A stretch of DNA of 53,633 nt from assembly GCA_021827995.1 (NCBI GenBank), contig JAKATK010000010.1, positions 1 to 53,633 of the forward strand, given 5' to 3'. Source of the stretch: Microcaldota archaeon. Lineage in GTDB: Archaea; Micrarchaeota; Micrarchaeia; Micrarchaeales; Micrarchaeaceae. The position numbers and the translations under genes are program-made. Positions 34,710 to 43,077 of this stretch are shown here, piece by piece (the stretch's first letter is position 1; each line of letters begins with the position of its first letter). Below the pieces are notes generated by a model, which was not told the origin of the DNA, made no database searches, and worked only from the letters and a program-made list of their open reading frames with translations.

Positions 34710-34764
34710 GCACGGGACCTGCAAGCGACCTGCGCGCTGATGGCGGATGACCAATAAGCGTAAC

Positions 34765-34786
34765 AAGCCGGTCTAGCGACCGGCTT
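34765..34786. terminator. Bidirectional terminator hairpin
   Basis: AAGCCGGTC-TAGC-GACCGGCTT is a perfect 9-bp stem with a four-base loop, followed by T. It sits between the convergent deoxyhypusine synthase gene and the 34773 gene, whose stop codon lies within the loop. Confidence 0.7.
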
Positions 34787-35222
34787 TGCTGCATGCGTCG
34801 CGGATGCGCTGGACTATGCGCTCAGATATCTCCCGGTTCTTCTCCGTGTATAGCACATCAGTGTAGAAGAACCCGCCAGCACCTGGTAAGCCACCCGGTA
34901 TCGCGTACGTCTCTACGTCCATGCCGTTAAAATCCCCTGCAACGTCTATTCCATAGAGGTCCTTCACGTGCATCACGATGTTGTCCTTGTGCGCGCGCAC
35001 GTACTCTAGTGCTCCTGATTTCTTCGCCAGGAGCTCTGCGAAGAGTCCATCTAAATCCTTGAGTTTCATGTCGTTGGATGCGATGCGATCACGCTCCTCC
35101 GCCTCTGTCTCGCGACCCCTCAGAAGCCTGGACAGTCCTGACCTTGGCAGGACTATGGCCGTCTCGGTCCTGCCTATATCGTTTAGTATGCTATCGGTTT
35201 TTCTCTGGACAATCGCTTCCAT
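34773..35222 (-). CDS. Hypothetical protein, 149 residues
   Basis: The charged helical N-terminal half contains 'SGLSRLLRGRETEAEERDRI' and 'LKDLDGLFAELLAKKSGALEYV'. The later half reads 'IDVAGDFNGMDVETYAIPGGLPGAGGFFYTD', a Gly/Pro-rich loop region, then a final helix. A TATA-like CTTTAAAATCC about 30-40 nt upstream on this strand and codon use like the neighbours support a real, singly transcribed gene. Family not recognised. Confidence 0.7.
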   Translation of the reverse strand: MEAIVQRKTDSILNDIGRTETAIVLPRSGLSRLLRGRETEAEERDRIASNDMKLKDLDGLFAELLAKKSGALEYVRAHKDNIVMHVKDLYGIDVAGDFNGMDVETYAIPGGLPGAGGFFYTDVLYTEKNREISERIVQRIRDACSKAGR

Positions 35223-35391
35223 TGAATCACACCGTTAATCTTACGCCTGGATTTTAAAGCCTTTTGTGCAGCATGGCTTTGCTAACAAGGCTTTTTGGAC
35301 CCTCAAGACCACTCCTTTAATAATTAAACTACAAAGCCCCCGCCGATGAAAGGTATTTATAATCCTCTTTTTATTTCTGAATGGCGATTTT

Positions 35392-35547
35392 ATGGTAGAG
35401 ACACCGACAATAGACAAGTATATAGGGATCAGGCTAAAGAAAATCCAAAGAGCCAGGACGATAAAAGGCAGATTGAAGGCAGTAATGGAATACAAACGAT
35501 TTATCAATGGCTTGAATGGCCTGTGGAAGGATACGGCCATGAAATGA
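35392..35547 (+). CDS. Small basic protein, 51 residues
   Basis: ATG 35392 opens a 51-codon frame beginning 'VETPTIDKYIGIRLKKIQRA' and ending in TGA: strongly basic and probably helical. TATTTATAATCC (35352-35363) gives a well-placed TATA box about 30-40 nt upstream. After the stop, TCTGCCC/GGGCAGA forms a stem (about 35570-35599). I cannot name a family. The rest of the 35223-35739 gap holds AAAGCCTT/AAGGCTTT (35256-35294), which may end transcripts from either side, and nothing else recognised. Confidence 0.4.
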   Translation: MVETPTIDKYIGIRLKKIQRARTIKGRLKAVMEYKRFINGLNGLWKDTAMK

Positions 35548-35739
35548 TCCCTGCCCATGAATCATTGTGTCTGCCCGTAAGTTACGATTTGTGGGCAGAT
35601 TTATGGGCAACGCCCCGTAGCTGCGCAGACTGGACCTGGATTGAATGGTGCAATAGGGCTCGTTAGGAGATAGCCGGCATGCCCGCAGCTTCTTTGTATG
35701 CTAAGCAACCGGCGGAGAGGTCCGGTTTGTGGCTGTGCG

Positions 35740-36615
35740 CTATGATTGGTACAGTGCAGAAACCTGCTCTGGAGTGGTGCTCAGGCCTAGGGCGACCTGC
35801 GTCAGGCTCACCTGGACCAGTTTGCCGCCGGCGCGAATGGCAACATTTATTGAGTAGGGCACGCCGTACTGCGCCGAAAGGCATGCGCTGAAGTTGAAGT
35901 TGGACGGTACGTATCCAGGCTGGCCTACGAGAGCGCCGTTGATCATGACAGAACCGCTGCCAGAGAACGAGTAGCATGGCTGGAGGCCCTGGAACGCCAG
36001 GCCGTAAGACCCTAGCTTGAGGTTGCTGTAGCTTGACGCGTTCACCAGCTTGTTTAGCTTCGTGGCCACTGGCCCGTTTGGCGTCAGCTCGCTAAGCCGT
36101 GAGCACGAGTAGTTATTAGCTTCTGCGGTGGTGTTGTATATGTTTATGCATACCGACGACGATGAGGCATTGAAAGACCCGGGGGTTGGCGTAATCAGGT
36201 TTGGAAGGTATGCCTCGAGCAGTGCAGTGAAGTTGCCGCTGAAGCGCGTTGATAGGTTACCGAATACGGGCAGGCCGTTTATGTAAAGGCTCGCGGCGCT
36301 GCTGTTGTAGTACTTTGCGAAGGTGAGACTTATGGCCGGGTCTGAGCCGTTACTTATCGTCATGCTGCCGGAATAATTAATGTTGAGCATGCTGAACGAG
36401 TCTACCCGGTTTACCAGTATGGTGGCTAGGGAGCTAAGGCTGTAGGACTTCGCGAAAAGCAGCGCGATTGGAAGCCAGGCATACGCGAAGTATACGTAAA
36501 CACCGAGTGCAAGGAGCGCAATGACTACTATAGCGATTATGATAGGGCCGCGCCTGCCCTTCCTTGGCTTGGGCTCATCCTTGTGTTTAGGCTCCGGATC
36601 GTCGCTCTTGACCAT
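35740..36615 (-). CDS. Single-span surface protein with N-glycosylation sequons
   Basis: This is a 291-residue protein. A 25-residue Lys/Pro/Asp-rich cytoplasmic tail and one transmembrane segment (about 26-46, 'IIIAIVVIALLALGVYVYFA') precede an external domain dense in N-x-S/T sites (NYS, NGS, NSS, NLS, NFT, NAS, NTT, NYS) and four Cys. The layout resembles the surface protein at 14240-15274, with shared phrases such as 'NYSC' followed by R, but overall similarity is weak. Family not recognised; probably a glycosylated envelope protein. Confidence 0.75.
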   Translation of the reverse strand: MVKSDDPEPKHKDEPKPRKGRRGPIIIAIVVIALLALGVYVYFAYAWLPIALLFAKSYSLSSLATILVNRVDSFSMLNINYSGSMTISNGSDPAISLTFAKYYNSSAASLYINGLPVFGNLSTRFSGNFTALLEAYLPNLITPTPGSFNASSSSVCINIYNTTAEANNYSCSRLSELTPNGPVATKLNKLVNASSYSNLKLGSYGLAFQGLQPCYSFSGSGSVMINGALVGQPGYVPSNFNFSACLSAQYGVPYSINVAIRAGGKLVQVSLTQVALGLSTTPEQVSALYQS

Positions 36616-36700
36616 GCAAGCACTGGCTGTGATATTCTAACACAACGAATTAAAAACGATGCGCCGCACGGCCTACACGGCTGCCGGGAATTTTGCCCGC

Positions 36701-37663
36701 CTATGCAGGAGCTGCGACCAATTTGATTTTTATTTCGTAGCTTTTGTTCCCGCGTAGGAACGTTAGGCTTATCCGCTCTCCTATCGAGAACTTTGCCAGC
36801 ACAGCTATGAGTTCTTTAGTGTTGTGGATCGTGTAAGGCCCTACCTTTGATATCACGTCGCCCTCTCTGATGCCGGCCTGCGCGGCGGGGCCTCTCTGGG
36901 TTACTTTCGTAACAAATGCACCGTCCCTAGCCTCGATTCCGAAATGGCCGCGTATGGCTTGGTTTATATCCGCCACAAGAACGCCCAGCATCGGCCTCGC
37001 AACATGCCCGTTCTCAAGCACCTGCTGCAACACCCACTTAACCGTGTTTATTGGTATTGCAAACCCAACGCCCTGCGCGAATTGCACCATTGCGGTGTTT
37101 ATCCCTATAACGTTACCATCAAGATCCGCCAGCGGGCCGCCGCTGTTCCCTGGGTTAATAGCCGCATCGGTCTGTATGAGCCCCTCGAAGATTAGGTCAG
37201 CTCCTGGTAGCGGCCTACCCAATGCGCTGATTACACCGACGGAAACGGTGGGCGCGCCAGGAAGGTCTAGCGCGTTCCCTATCGCTAGAGCGGTCTGGCC
37301 CACCCTAAGCTGTTCGGAGTCTCCCAGCCTCGCGACGGGAAGGTTGGTACCGTCTATTTTTACCAACGCCACATCAGTGGCTTTATCGCCGCCTGCAATT
37401 GTGCCCTTAAAAACCCTTCCATCCTTTAGCATCACATCGACTTCTATGGCGTTAGCTATAACGTGATAATTCGTTACGATGTTGCCATTGGAGTCTATTA
37501 TGAAACCTGTACCTGCCGCTTGCACGGGTTGACCGCCGGGCACCTGAACATTACGAGGAAACCTGCTCTTTATTATGACAACGCTCTTGCTCAATTCGTC
37601 TACAGAATTGACTACCTTTGCCTCGGTGCCGCTGAGTGCCATTAAATCCACGCATTCATTCAT
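36701..37663 (-). CDS. HtrA/DegP-like S1C serine protease, cytoplasmic
   Basis: This is a 320-residue trypsin-like protease with one PDZ domain. The triad is visible: H67 in 'VTNYHVIA', D97 in 'ATDVALVKI', S174 in 'INPGNSGGPL'. The PDZ domain begins near 'GVLVADINQ' and includes 'GPAAQAGIREGDVISKVG'. There is no signal peptide or membrane anchor, unusual for HtrA proteins, so it should act in the cytoplasm. The start is ATG 37663, which overlaps the metallothionein-like gene by 8 bp, or ATG 37642. Coupling to a metal-binding miniprotein suggests a shared stress response. Confidence 0.9.
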   Translation of the reverse strand: MNECVDLMALSGTEAKVVNSVDELSKSVVIIKSRFPRNVQVPGGQPVQAAGTGFIIDSNGNIVTNYHVIANAIEVDVMLKDGRVFKGTIAGGDKATDVALVKIDGTNLPVARLGDSEQLRVGQTALAIGNALDLPGAPTVSVGVISALGRPLPGADLIFEGLIQTDAAINPGNSGGPLADLDGNVIGINTAMVQFAQGVGFAIPINTVKWVLQQVLENGHVARPMLGVLVADINQAIRGHFGIEARDGAFVTKVTQRGPAAQAGIREGDVISKVGPYTIHNTKELIAVLAKFSIGERISLTFLRGNKSYEIKIKLVAAPA

Positions 37664-37796
37664 TGGCGTCGTTCAATCTGCGCCGGCCGCAAGTGCAGCC
37701 GCAGTCGCAATCGGCAATGCAGACGCAACCACTAAGGCAGCCGCACGGGCACTTGCCGCCACACTCGCACGCGGCTCCCGCGCTCTGGTTTGCCAT
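37656..37796 (-). CDS. Metallothionein-like cysteine-rich miniprotein
   Basis: This is a 46-residue protein with 11 Cys packed into about 28 residues, as C-x-C and C-G-C steps: 'CECGGKCPCGC', then 'GCVCIADCDCGCTCG'. Such spacing, almost without aromatic residues, is the hallmark of metallothionein-type thiolate clusters binding Zn, Cu or Cd. ATG 37796 is chosen because the Cys-rich region begins nine residues later and a TATA element (CAATATATTTTAATC on this strand) lies about 30-45 nt upstream. The stop overlaps the HtrA start by 8 bp. Not clearly a known metallothionein family; metal binding is inferred. The 37797-38234 gap holds this promoter and nothing else I recognise. Confidence 0.6.
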   Translation of the reverse strand: MANQSAGAACECGGKCPCGCLSGCVCIADCDCGCTCGRRRLNDANE

Positions 37797-38234
37797 GCAA
37801 AACACTTGTTCAGCATCTCGCGCGCAGATTAAAATATATTGCAGGCGCTTTGACGGAAGCTCACGGCCCAAGCTAGGCATCGTATACTGTATGGCTGGTT
37901 CATTCCTTCCTCGCAATTGTCAATGTCGCATATCTATCAATTTCGGAGAGCTTTTATAAACCAATCTTGCAATAGCCAAGAACTTTGAAACCGTTTACGG
38001 CAGCATACTTCCAAGCTCATTTGCGGTATGACACCGTAGCGCGGATTTCCCAGTGAATTACCTCTGGCTTAAGCGCTAGGACAAGCTGCGCTTCGGCTGA
38101 AGCATGGTTTCTTTGTAACTGCAAGTATGGGGACTATGCTCAAAATGGCTGCGCTACGCAAATTACATTATTTGGATTGCGAACTACGTTTACTGGTGCT
38201 GCCACCAACGTCTTCTGCGCATGAACCCGTCCGA

Positions 38235-38528
38235 TTACCTGCTCAACCGCAGCTTTATCCGTTTGTCCCCCTCATTTTGGAAATACTTGTCTTCAAGATA
38301 TGCCACTGACTGCGCTATTGAAATCCTAGCTCTGATTATTTCGCTCACTGTCTTCTCGAACTCGTTAGCTTCGTCTAGAGTGAGCAATCCGTCAGCATAA
38401 TCGCTCTTTATCTCGGCTATGAGATCGGTGCATATTTGCCTGAATTCGCTGAAACTCTCGTAACTAGTATTTAGGATATCGCCCATTTGGATGATTATGT
38501 TTGCTTTCGTTCTGTCTGATTTGTTCAT
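38235..38528 (-). CDS. Hypothetical helical protein, 97 residues
   Basis: ATG 38528 is preceded by GAAGGTGAGG, a good ribosome site, which decides against the longer frame. The sequence ('NIIIQMGDILNTSYESFSEFRQICTDLIAEIKSDYADG', 'DEANEFEKTVSEIIRARISIAQSVAYLEDKYFQ') predicts a long helical bundle or coiled coil. Family not recognised. It marks the start of the accessory region. Confidence 0.6.
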   Translation of the reverse strand: MNKSDRTKANIIIQMGDILNTSYESFSEFRQICTDLIAEIKSDYADGLLTLDEANEFEKTVSEIIRARISIAQSVAYLEDKYFQNEGDKRIKLRLSR

Positions 38529-38762
38529 TTCCTCACCTTCTTCGACCTTAATCATCGCCGCAGTGCCATAATATGCTTTATTACTGTGGTCTTTAATATC
38601 TGCTACTTTTGTATCTCTAATGTTTTCTAAGCCTTTTTGTTATCGTTCGGCACGGCCACGGCTACTGCAATAGCTATCTGGACAATTGTTAGCAAGTCGA
38701 AATGGACTTAGCCCCGACCGAACTATACTGGATTTGTTCATGGTCTCACCAATTTATCATGA

Positions 38763-39911
38763 CTAAATTTCGTCAATAAATTTCGTCCTCCCTGCAGAGA
38801 AGGCTTCACTATAGCGTTTATCTTTTTCTAGCGTCAATACACCCCCTAATAGTCCCACAAACAATGTAGTTTCGACCCTACCAATACCAATAAGCTTGCC
38901 TGCTAGCACTCTTGGTATGCATAGGAAATAGAGATTTTTAGAGTATTCCATCAGATCCTTTTCGGCCCAGTCGCTGTAATGCCCTCCTCCAATACTTATG
39001 ACCTTCTTCACCAAGCCTTTATACTTCACAAGATGGGCGGCAACCCATCGCTCTGCGAACTCATCGAAGTTTTCATGTGATATGACCTCTGCTAACTCCG
39101 GCATTGCCTGCTCCACTTTTACGATTGATGACATGACTAATGTAAGTTCGGCTATGTCATCCATTATATCCGCGATGTATCGCAGTACGGCCGGTACGAC
39201 AAGCTTCCCATACTCGTCTCTATAGCAGTATTCATTGTCGCCGCGTGGTATTATGGTAACGTTGTTTCCCGTCTTCAGCACGTAGCCTCTAGGCAGCATA
39301 GGCACTTCCCATGCATAAGTTTCAACTGGCACCTGCCTATGCCTGCCTCGTTTATTTGTGGTTTCTTCTTCCATATCTTCAAGGTCGTCTTCTTCATTGT
39401 CTTCTTCGTCCTCGCTGATACTCCTCTCCCACGCGTATCTGCCCTTCTCTATCCTATGGCCTGCCAATTCCTCCGTTTTCTGGGAAACGAGCTCTCTAAA
39501 CCACCTGGAAGAGAAAATTATACTTAGGGCTGCCTTCTCCTTTTCTGATAGAGTGTATGCCCTTGGAACTCCGGTACCTATGCGTGTTTTCTTTGACGGT
39601 ATTCCCCTGAAAGCCAGCGCATAAGCCGCGTACTCGGTTATAGGTTTTGGTGTAGATACCAGCAATGGACTTGTAAGCCTTCTGCCGGCCCTCCCTACGG
39701 TTTCGATATAGCCTGCCTCGCCAAGTCGTCTTCTGGCATTTATCACTGGCGCTTGGTTAACTCGCTTAAGTTCTTCGTCCTTCTCGATGCCGTAAATAAA
39801 CTTCACCCCATTCTTCTGTGACTTTTGTGTGAAGAAGGTGAGGTATACTGCTGCTTCTGTAGTCTGTCGGTTCAGTTCTATAAGTTGCGTCTTTCTCCCA
39901 GACTGCTCCAT
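38763..39911 (-). CDS. Unknown protein with winged-helix-like N-terminus, head of a divergent accessory locus
   Basis: This is a 382-residue protein (ATG 39911). Residues 10-85 look like a DNA-binding winged helix ('QTTEAAVYLTFFTQKSQ', 'APVINARRRLGEAGYIETVGRAGRRLTSPL'). A very acidic linker (about 165-185, 'EDEEDNEEDDLEDMEEE') follows, then a C-terminal domain of about 190 residues with helices and 'VISIGGGHYSDWAEKDLMEY'. I cannot name the family. It is divergent from a set of tiny genes, and a perfect inverted repeat lies 9 bp before its start, so it may be the locus regulator acting on its own promoter. Confidence 0.7.
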   Translation of the reverse strand: MEQSGRKTQLIELNRQTTEAAVYLTFFTQKSQKNGVKFIYGIEKDEELKRVNQAPVINARRRLGEAGYIETVGRAGRRLTSPLLVSTPKPITEYAAYALAFRGIPSKKTRIGTGVPRAYTLSEKEKAALSIIFSSRWFRELVSQKTEELAGHRIEKGRYAWERSISEDEEDNEEDDLEDMEEETTNKRGRHRQVPVETYAWEVPMLPRGYVLKTGNNVTIIPRGDNEYCYRDEYGKLVVPAVLRYIADIMDDIAELTLVMSSIVKVEQAMPELAEVISHENFDEFAERWVAAHLVKYKGLVKKVISIGGGHYSDWAEKDLMEYSKNLYFLCIPRVLAGKLIGIGRVETTLFVGLLGGVLTLEKDKRYSEAFSAGRTKFIDEI

Positions 39912-39919
39912 TTTATCAT

Positions 39920-39942
39920 TACATTGTTCATAGAACAATGTA
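39920..39942. promoter_or_regulatory. Perfect inverted repeat operator
   Basis: TACATTGTTC-ATA-GAACAATGTA has 10-bp arms with no mismatch. It lies in the 96-bp divergent region, 9 bp before the 38763-39911 gene and 66 bp before the first micro-gene, beside AT-rich promoter sequence (39943-39970). Typical of a dimeric regulator site. Confidence 0.75.
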
Positions 39943-40007
39943 TAGTTTTATTAACAAATAAAAATATAAAGCTTCCTAATCTCGAATGGCGTCTAACGGT
40001 GCCTTTT

Positions 40008-40148
40008 ATGGAGAGGGTGCAGGTTTATCCGGACAGTAAGCTGCTGCAATTTATCTGGATGAAGGAATCGACAGGCTACAAAGTGTCGAGCTACATTTGC
40101 TGGCTGGTACTTGAAGCGCTCACGGAAGAGGAGGGGGGACGTGCGTGA
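40008..40148 (+). CDS. Micro-gene 1, 46 residues
   Basis: ATG 40008 opens 46 codons ('MERVQVYPDSKLLQFIWMKE', later 'YICWLVLEALTEEEGG'), with a TATA-like AAAAATATAAAGC at 39959-39971 at the right distance. Its TGA overlaps the GTG of the next frame (GTGA). The compact, partly hydrophobic sequence is like small viral or plasmid regulators, but no family is recognised. Confidence 0.5.
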   Translation: MERVQVYPDSKLLQFIWMKESTGYKVSSYICWLVLEALTEEEGGRA

Positions 40149-40258
40149 ACGAAGTAGATAACTGGAGCGAGCTTCTTGAGTTTATCAAAAAGAGAACCAT
40201 GCGCCAGCCACGACGAAACGTGACCAGTGTAGGTGAGACTAATGTACCAAAGGGCTGA
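40145..40258 (+). CDS. Micro-gene 2, 37 residues
   Basis: The GTG start at 40145 overlaps the previous stop by 4 bp. The product ('NEVDNWSELLEFIKKRTMRQ' and on) is a short amphipathic helix followed by a basic tail. Its stop overlaps the next gene by 17 bp. Support comes from the overlapping-start architecture only. Confidence 0.4.
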   Translation: MNEVDNWSELLEFIKKRTMRQPRRNVTSVGETNVPKG

Positions 40259-40574
40259 CACTCTTTATAATTACCTCCCTTCTTCCGAATCGGAGCGGCA
40301 CAGCTTCAATGTAGTATTCCAAAAGCTGCTTAATGAGAGAGACACAGACGAAGCCTCTGTATTCAAGTTGCTAAGTGGTGTTAGAACTGCTCCGGGACAA
40401 CAAACAAAAGTGGGAAAGGCGACTGTACGGGTGTGGATCAGGAGATGGCACCGTAGCGGTCTCGTCACCCTCATTCATGGCCGGCTGCGTCTGGGGCCCG
40501 TTGGCCTGTATGCCGATTTGTTAAGTTCGGAGAACAAGAAAAGAATTATTCGGATGATAGATCATGGAAGATGA
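40242..40574 (+). CDS. Small winged-helix-like protein, 110 residues
   Basis: ATG 40242 is preceded by AGGTGAG, a good ribosome site. The C-terminal half, 'KVGKATVRVWIRRWHRSGLVTLIHGRLRLGPVGLYADLL', predicts a recognition helix plus wing. The N-terminal half ('LYNYLPSSESERHSFNVVFQKLLNERDT') is helical. Probably a DNA-binding protein of a mobile or viral element; family not recognised. Together with the divergent 38763-39911 gene it may form a two-regulator switch around the palindrome. Confidence 0.6.
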   Translation: MYQRADTLYNYLPSSESERHSFNVVFQKLLNERDTDEASVFKLLSGVRTAPGQQTKVGKATVRVWIRRWHRSGLVTLIHGRLRLGPVGLYADLLSSENKKRIIRMIDHGR

Positions 40575-40686
40575 AGATGCAGGGTCTGGAGGGCGATATC
40601 TGCGCCGGAGGAGGCGAAGAAGCTTCACACTTGAGGGTGATTTGCTTTGGCAAGTTTGCAGCCAGTGGACTCGGCGTTCATCCTAG
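40564..40686 (+). CDS. Arginine-rich micro-ORF running into the repeat
   Basis: ATG 40564 overlaps the previous gene by 11 bp and encodes 40 residues with an acidic start (MEDEDAGSGG) and an Arg tract (RYLRRRRRRS). The last 20 bp lie inside the dispersed repeat at 40666, so the original 3' end may have been replaced by the repeat. Confidence 0.3.
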   Translation: MEDEDAGSGGRYLRRRRRRSFTLEGDLLWQVCSQWTRRSS

Positions 40687-40983
40687 TTATTGCTGCCTTT
40701 TCTAAAGCGATATCGTTGTATTACAATCACAATTGCCCAAGTGGTAACTGTTTAGCTCTGGCATAAGTTCGACAGCAACATCCTCCTGAGTTCTGCCTGC
40801 ACGTCGAGACCACCTCAGCCGTCATATCACGAACAGTGATACGAGGCCGCTCGTAATATTTCGACCTCTCATTCGACCTGAAGGCATCATGCCATGGAAG
40901 TAGAGTTTTGGCCAGGTCCTTTCATGGGTTGCCAAGCTTAAAGCACGTTGGTGCGGCCTCTCACGAGACCGCGAAAGAGGGAG
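40666..40983. repeat. Dispersed repeat, copy 1 (upstream of pilin gene 1)
   Basis: This 318-bp block is about 95% identical to 43104-43421; the differences are scattered single bases, with a cluster near 40943-40972. It begins TGGACTCGGCGTTC, contains TCATATCACGAACAGTGATA, and ends after an imperfect hairpin GCGGCCTCTC-AC-GAGACCGC. Weaker similarity continues to about 41060, and 41001-41038 recur perfectly, inverted, at 53587-53624. No long reading frame is conserved in a codon-like way. A 34-codon frame starting at GTG 40665 / ATG 43103 is present in both copies. Confidence 0.88.
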
Positions 40984-41083
40984 CTGGCGAAGAGTGGGTG
41001 GATTCGCCGGCGACCTTGAGTGGTTGAACGAGCTGGGCAAGGAGCATGCTAGTAGCAGGTTCGGTGATTGACCCCCGCAATGA

Positions 41084-41126
41084 TTATAAGCTCTCTGCTT
41101 CGCTATTATATCACACAGGTAAGCGA
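41084..41126 (+). promoter_or_regulatory. Conserved pilin promoter and leader, gene 1
   Basis: GATTATAAGC (TATA box) is followed by CGCTATTATATCACACAGG and TAAGCGA up to the ATG. The same CGCTATT...CAGGTAAGCGA leader precedes pilin genes 2 (43515-43559) and 3 (45843-45888), so three genes share regulation and start site. Confidence 0.65.
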
Positions 41127-42926
41127 ATGGCGAAGAGGCCGCTCAGGCTGGCTGCGCAGTCGGCCATGGAGTATCTCATGACCTACGGTTGGGCCATCCT
41201 GATCATAGCGGTAGTCCTCGCAGCGCTCTTCGAACTCGGAGTCTTCAACGGCTCGAATTTGGCACCGCAGGCGTGCATAGCACAATCAGGCTTCGTGTGC
41301 AAGAATCCCATATACACGGCCAACGGCATAACCTTCACCTTCGGCCAGACCAACGGAAGGGACTACTACGGCGACTGGGTCTTAGTCGCAGCTGAGGGCA
41401 AGGCGCTAGATTCCAACGGCGTTCCTGCCAACTTCTTGGCCGGCGCAGTGCCAATAGCCCCGTCCAATGTGTTGATACCCGGTCAGACCGTTCCGGTCGA
41501 CTTCCCAAGCCCCGACTTTCAATACGGGGCCATACCAAGCAACCCGACGATAGGCACGCCATTCGCCGGCTACGTCTGGCTGGGCTACTGTCTGAGCCCG
41601 TGCACCTCCCCGACGGCGTACTCCAAGGTCGCCACGATAACGATAAAGTCGGCTGGGGGATTCTCTGGACCGACGAGCACCTCAACGACCTCGACCACCA
41701 CGATAGGCTCGTATTCGATAACGTTCCAGGTAACGCCATCCATTGCGGTCGCACCCGGCAATGTGGTCATGACGGTCAACGGCATATCCATTACGTACGC
41801 ACAGCTGCCGTACAGCACCGTAGGGCAGACCGGCCAGAACATACCATACGCCTTCTCCTCGCCAATCGCTAGCACGAACGCGGGCACGCAGTACGCCTTC
41901 AACGCGATAGCGGCAGGCGGCTGCGCGGGTGCTTCGGGCCAGAGCGGCAGCGTGACGGTCTCGTCGGTCTGCACGGTCACCGGAAACTACGTCACGCAGT
42001 ATCAGCTGGCTGCGAATGTCTACCCATCTATTGATGGGGCGGTGTCGTTCTCGCAGGGTTCAAGTGGCGATTACTATGACGCGGGCAACACTGTGACGCT
42101 CACAAACAATCCTAACACCAACTATGTATTCTACACCTGGAGCGGCAGCGTCACCAGCAGCAGCAACCCCCTAGCGGTTACACTGGCCGGTCCTGTGACA
42201 GAGACCGCGAACGAACTGCCCGAGTATGTCGCCGAGTTCCCAGCATTGAACAGTTATGTTGACGTGGCGCCAATCAACACTGGCTCTTCTGGGGTTACAA
42301 TGACGGCGTGGGTTTACCTACGGGGAGGACCGACGTACCCCAGCTATAACTGCGAAACCGGAATACTCAGCAACTTTGCAAACAATGGCGGGGAAGGGGT
42401 CCAAATCAACGCTTACACTTGCCAGCCAGGTTTCGGTTATATACAGTCATGTTGCAACAGCTATTATCTGGCTCCGTTCCCACCCGGAACGCAATCGTTG
42501 AGCTCCCCCTATTCGGGCCACATCCTACCTATACACGAGTGGTTGTTCGTCGCGGTCACATACGATCGCTCTGCGGGCGTTGCAGTATCCTATCTTAATA
42601 ACGGAGAAGTTAGCGCAGCTATAAGCAGCGGTTTGCAATTCTCATCGTCCTCGAATTTGTACATAGGCGCTAATGGTTGGGAAACGACTGAAAATCTCAA
42701 CGGTTCAGTGGCAGACGCACAGGTCTACGACACCGCCCTCTCGCCAAACCAGGTACAGACAATCTATCAGGAGGGCATCGGCGGAGCTCCTCTCAACGGC
42801 GCTGGTATAGTTGGGTGGTGGCCGCTAAACGGCAACGCGAACGACTACAGTGGTAATGGAAACAACGGCAACGCCTACAGCGTTACATGGGACAACACGT
42901 GGCAGAGCGGCTACGCGCCGCCATAG
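41127..42926 (+). CDS. Class III signal-peptide pilin-like adhesin 1, LamG-type C-terminus
   Basis: This is a 599-residue protein. The basic start MAKRPLRLAA is followed by QSAMEYLMTYGWAILIIAVV, the class III (archaeal prepilin) signal: a peptidase of the EppA/PibD type would cut before Q11 and the hydrophobic stretch would pack into a pilus core. Residues about 35-180 are a conserved domain with four Cys (APQAC, FVCKNP, YCLSPC). A short Ser/Thr linker (about 185-195) leads to two variable modules: a beta-rich region with 'YTWSGSVT...NPLAVTL' (bacterial-repeat-like) and a LamG/concanavalin-like domain ending 'GWWPLNGNANDYSGNGNNG'. Start ATG 41127 follows the conserved leader. Likely a surface adhesin. 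Confidence 0.85.
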   Translation: MAKRPLRLAAQSAMEYLMTYGWAILIIAVVLAALFELGVFNGSNLAPQACIAQSGFVCKNPIYTANGITFTFGQTNGRDYYGDWVLVAAEGKALDSNGVPANFLAGAVPIAPSNVLIPGQTVPVDFPSPDFQYGAIPSNPTIGTPFAGYVWLGYCLSPCTSPTAYSKVATITIKSAGGFSGPTSTSTTSTTTIGSYSITFQVTPSIAVAPGNVVMTVNGISITYAQLPYSTVGQTGQNIPYAFSSPIASTNAGTQYAFNAIAAGGCAGASGQSGSVTVSSVCTVTGNYVTQYQLAANVYPSIDGAVSFSQGSSGDYYDAGNTVTLTNNPNTNYVFYTWSGSVTSSSNPLAVTLAGPVTETANELPEYVAEFPALNSYVDVAPINTGSSGVTMTAWVYLRGGPTYPSYNCETGILSNFANNGGEGVQINAYTCQPGFGYIQSCCNSYYLAPFPPGTQSLSSPYSGHILPIHEWLFVAVTYDRSAGVAVSYLNNGEVSAAISSGLQFSSSSNLYIGANGWETTENLNGSVADAQVYDTALSPNQVQTIYQEGIGGAPLNGAGIVGWWPLNGNANDYSGNGNNGNAYSVTWDNTWQSGYAPP

Positions 42927-43077
42927 CTTCCGCTACAGGGTATAGAATACGGCATGTGAGGCGTCTGGTGTAGATTTGCTCCAAGCACCCAGAGGCTTGA
43001 TGTGATACGGCTTTGAAACTGCAATCGCACCCAGACTCACTTGCAGTTTTGTCACCTAAATTTTCCTCAGCTTCTTG

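Noticed and set aside
40720-40800. tRNA-like stretch in the repeat (AGTGGTAAC and GTTCGAC)
   Set aside because: The would-be T and acceptor stems do not pair, and the second copy changes the T-loop (GTTCGGC).
40822-41040. Similar minus-strand frames of 72 and 67 codons (also 43260-43463) within the dispersed repeat
   Set aside because: Conserved only as far as the DNA repeat is; the sequence outside the repeat differs and no ribosome site or domain is seen.
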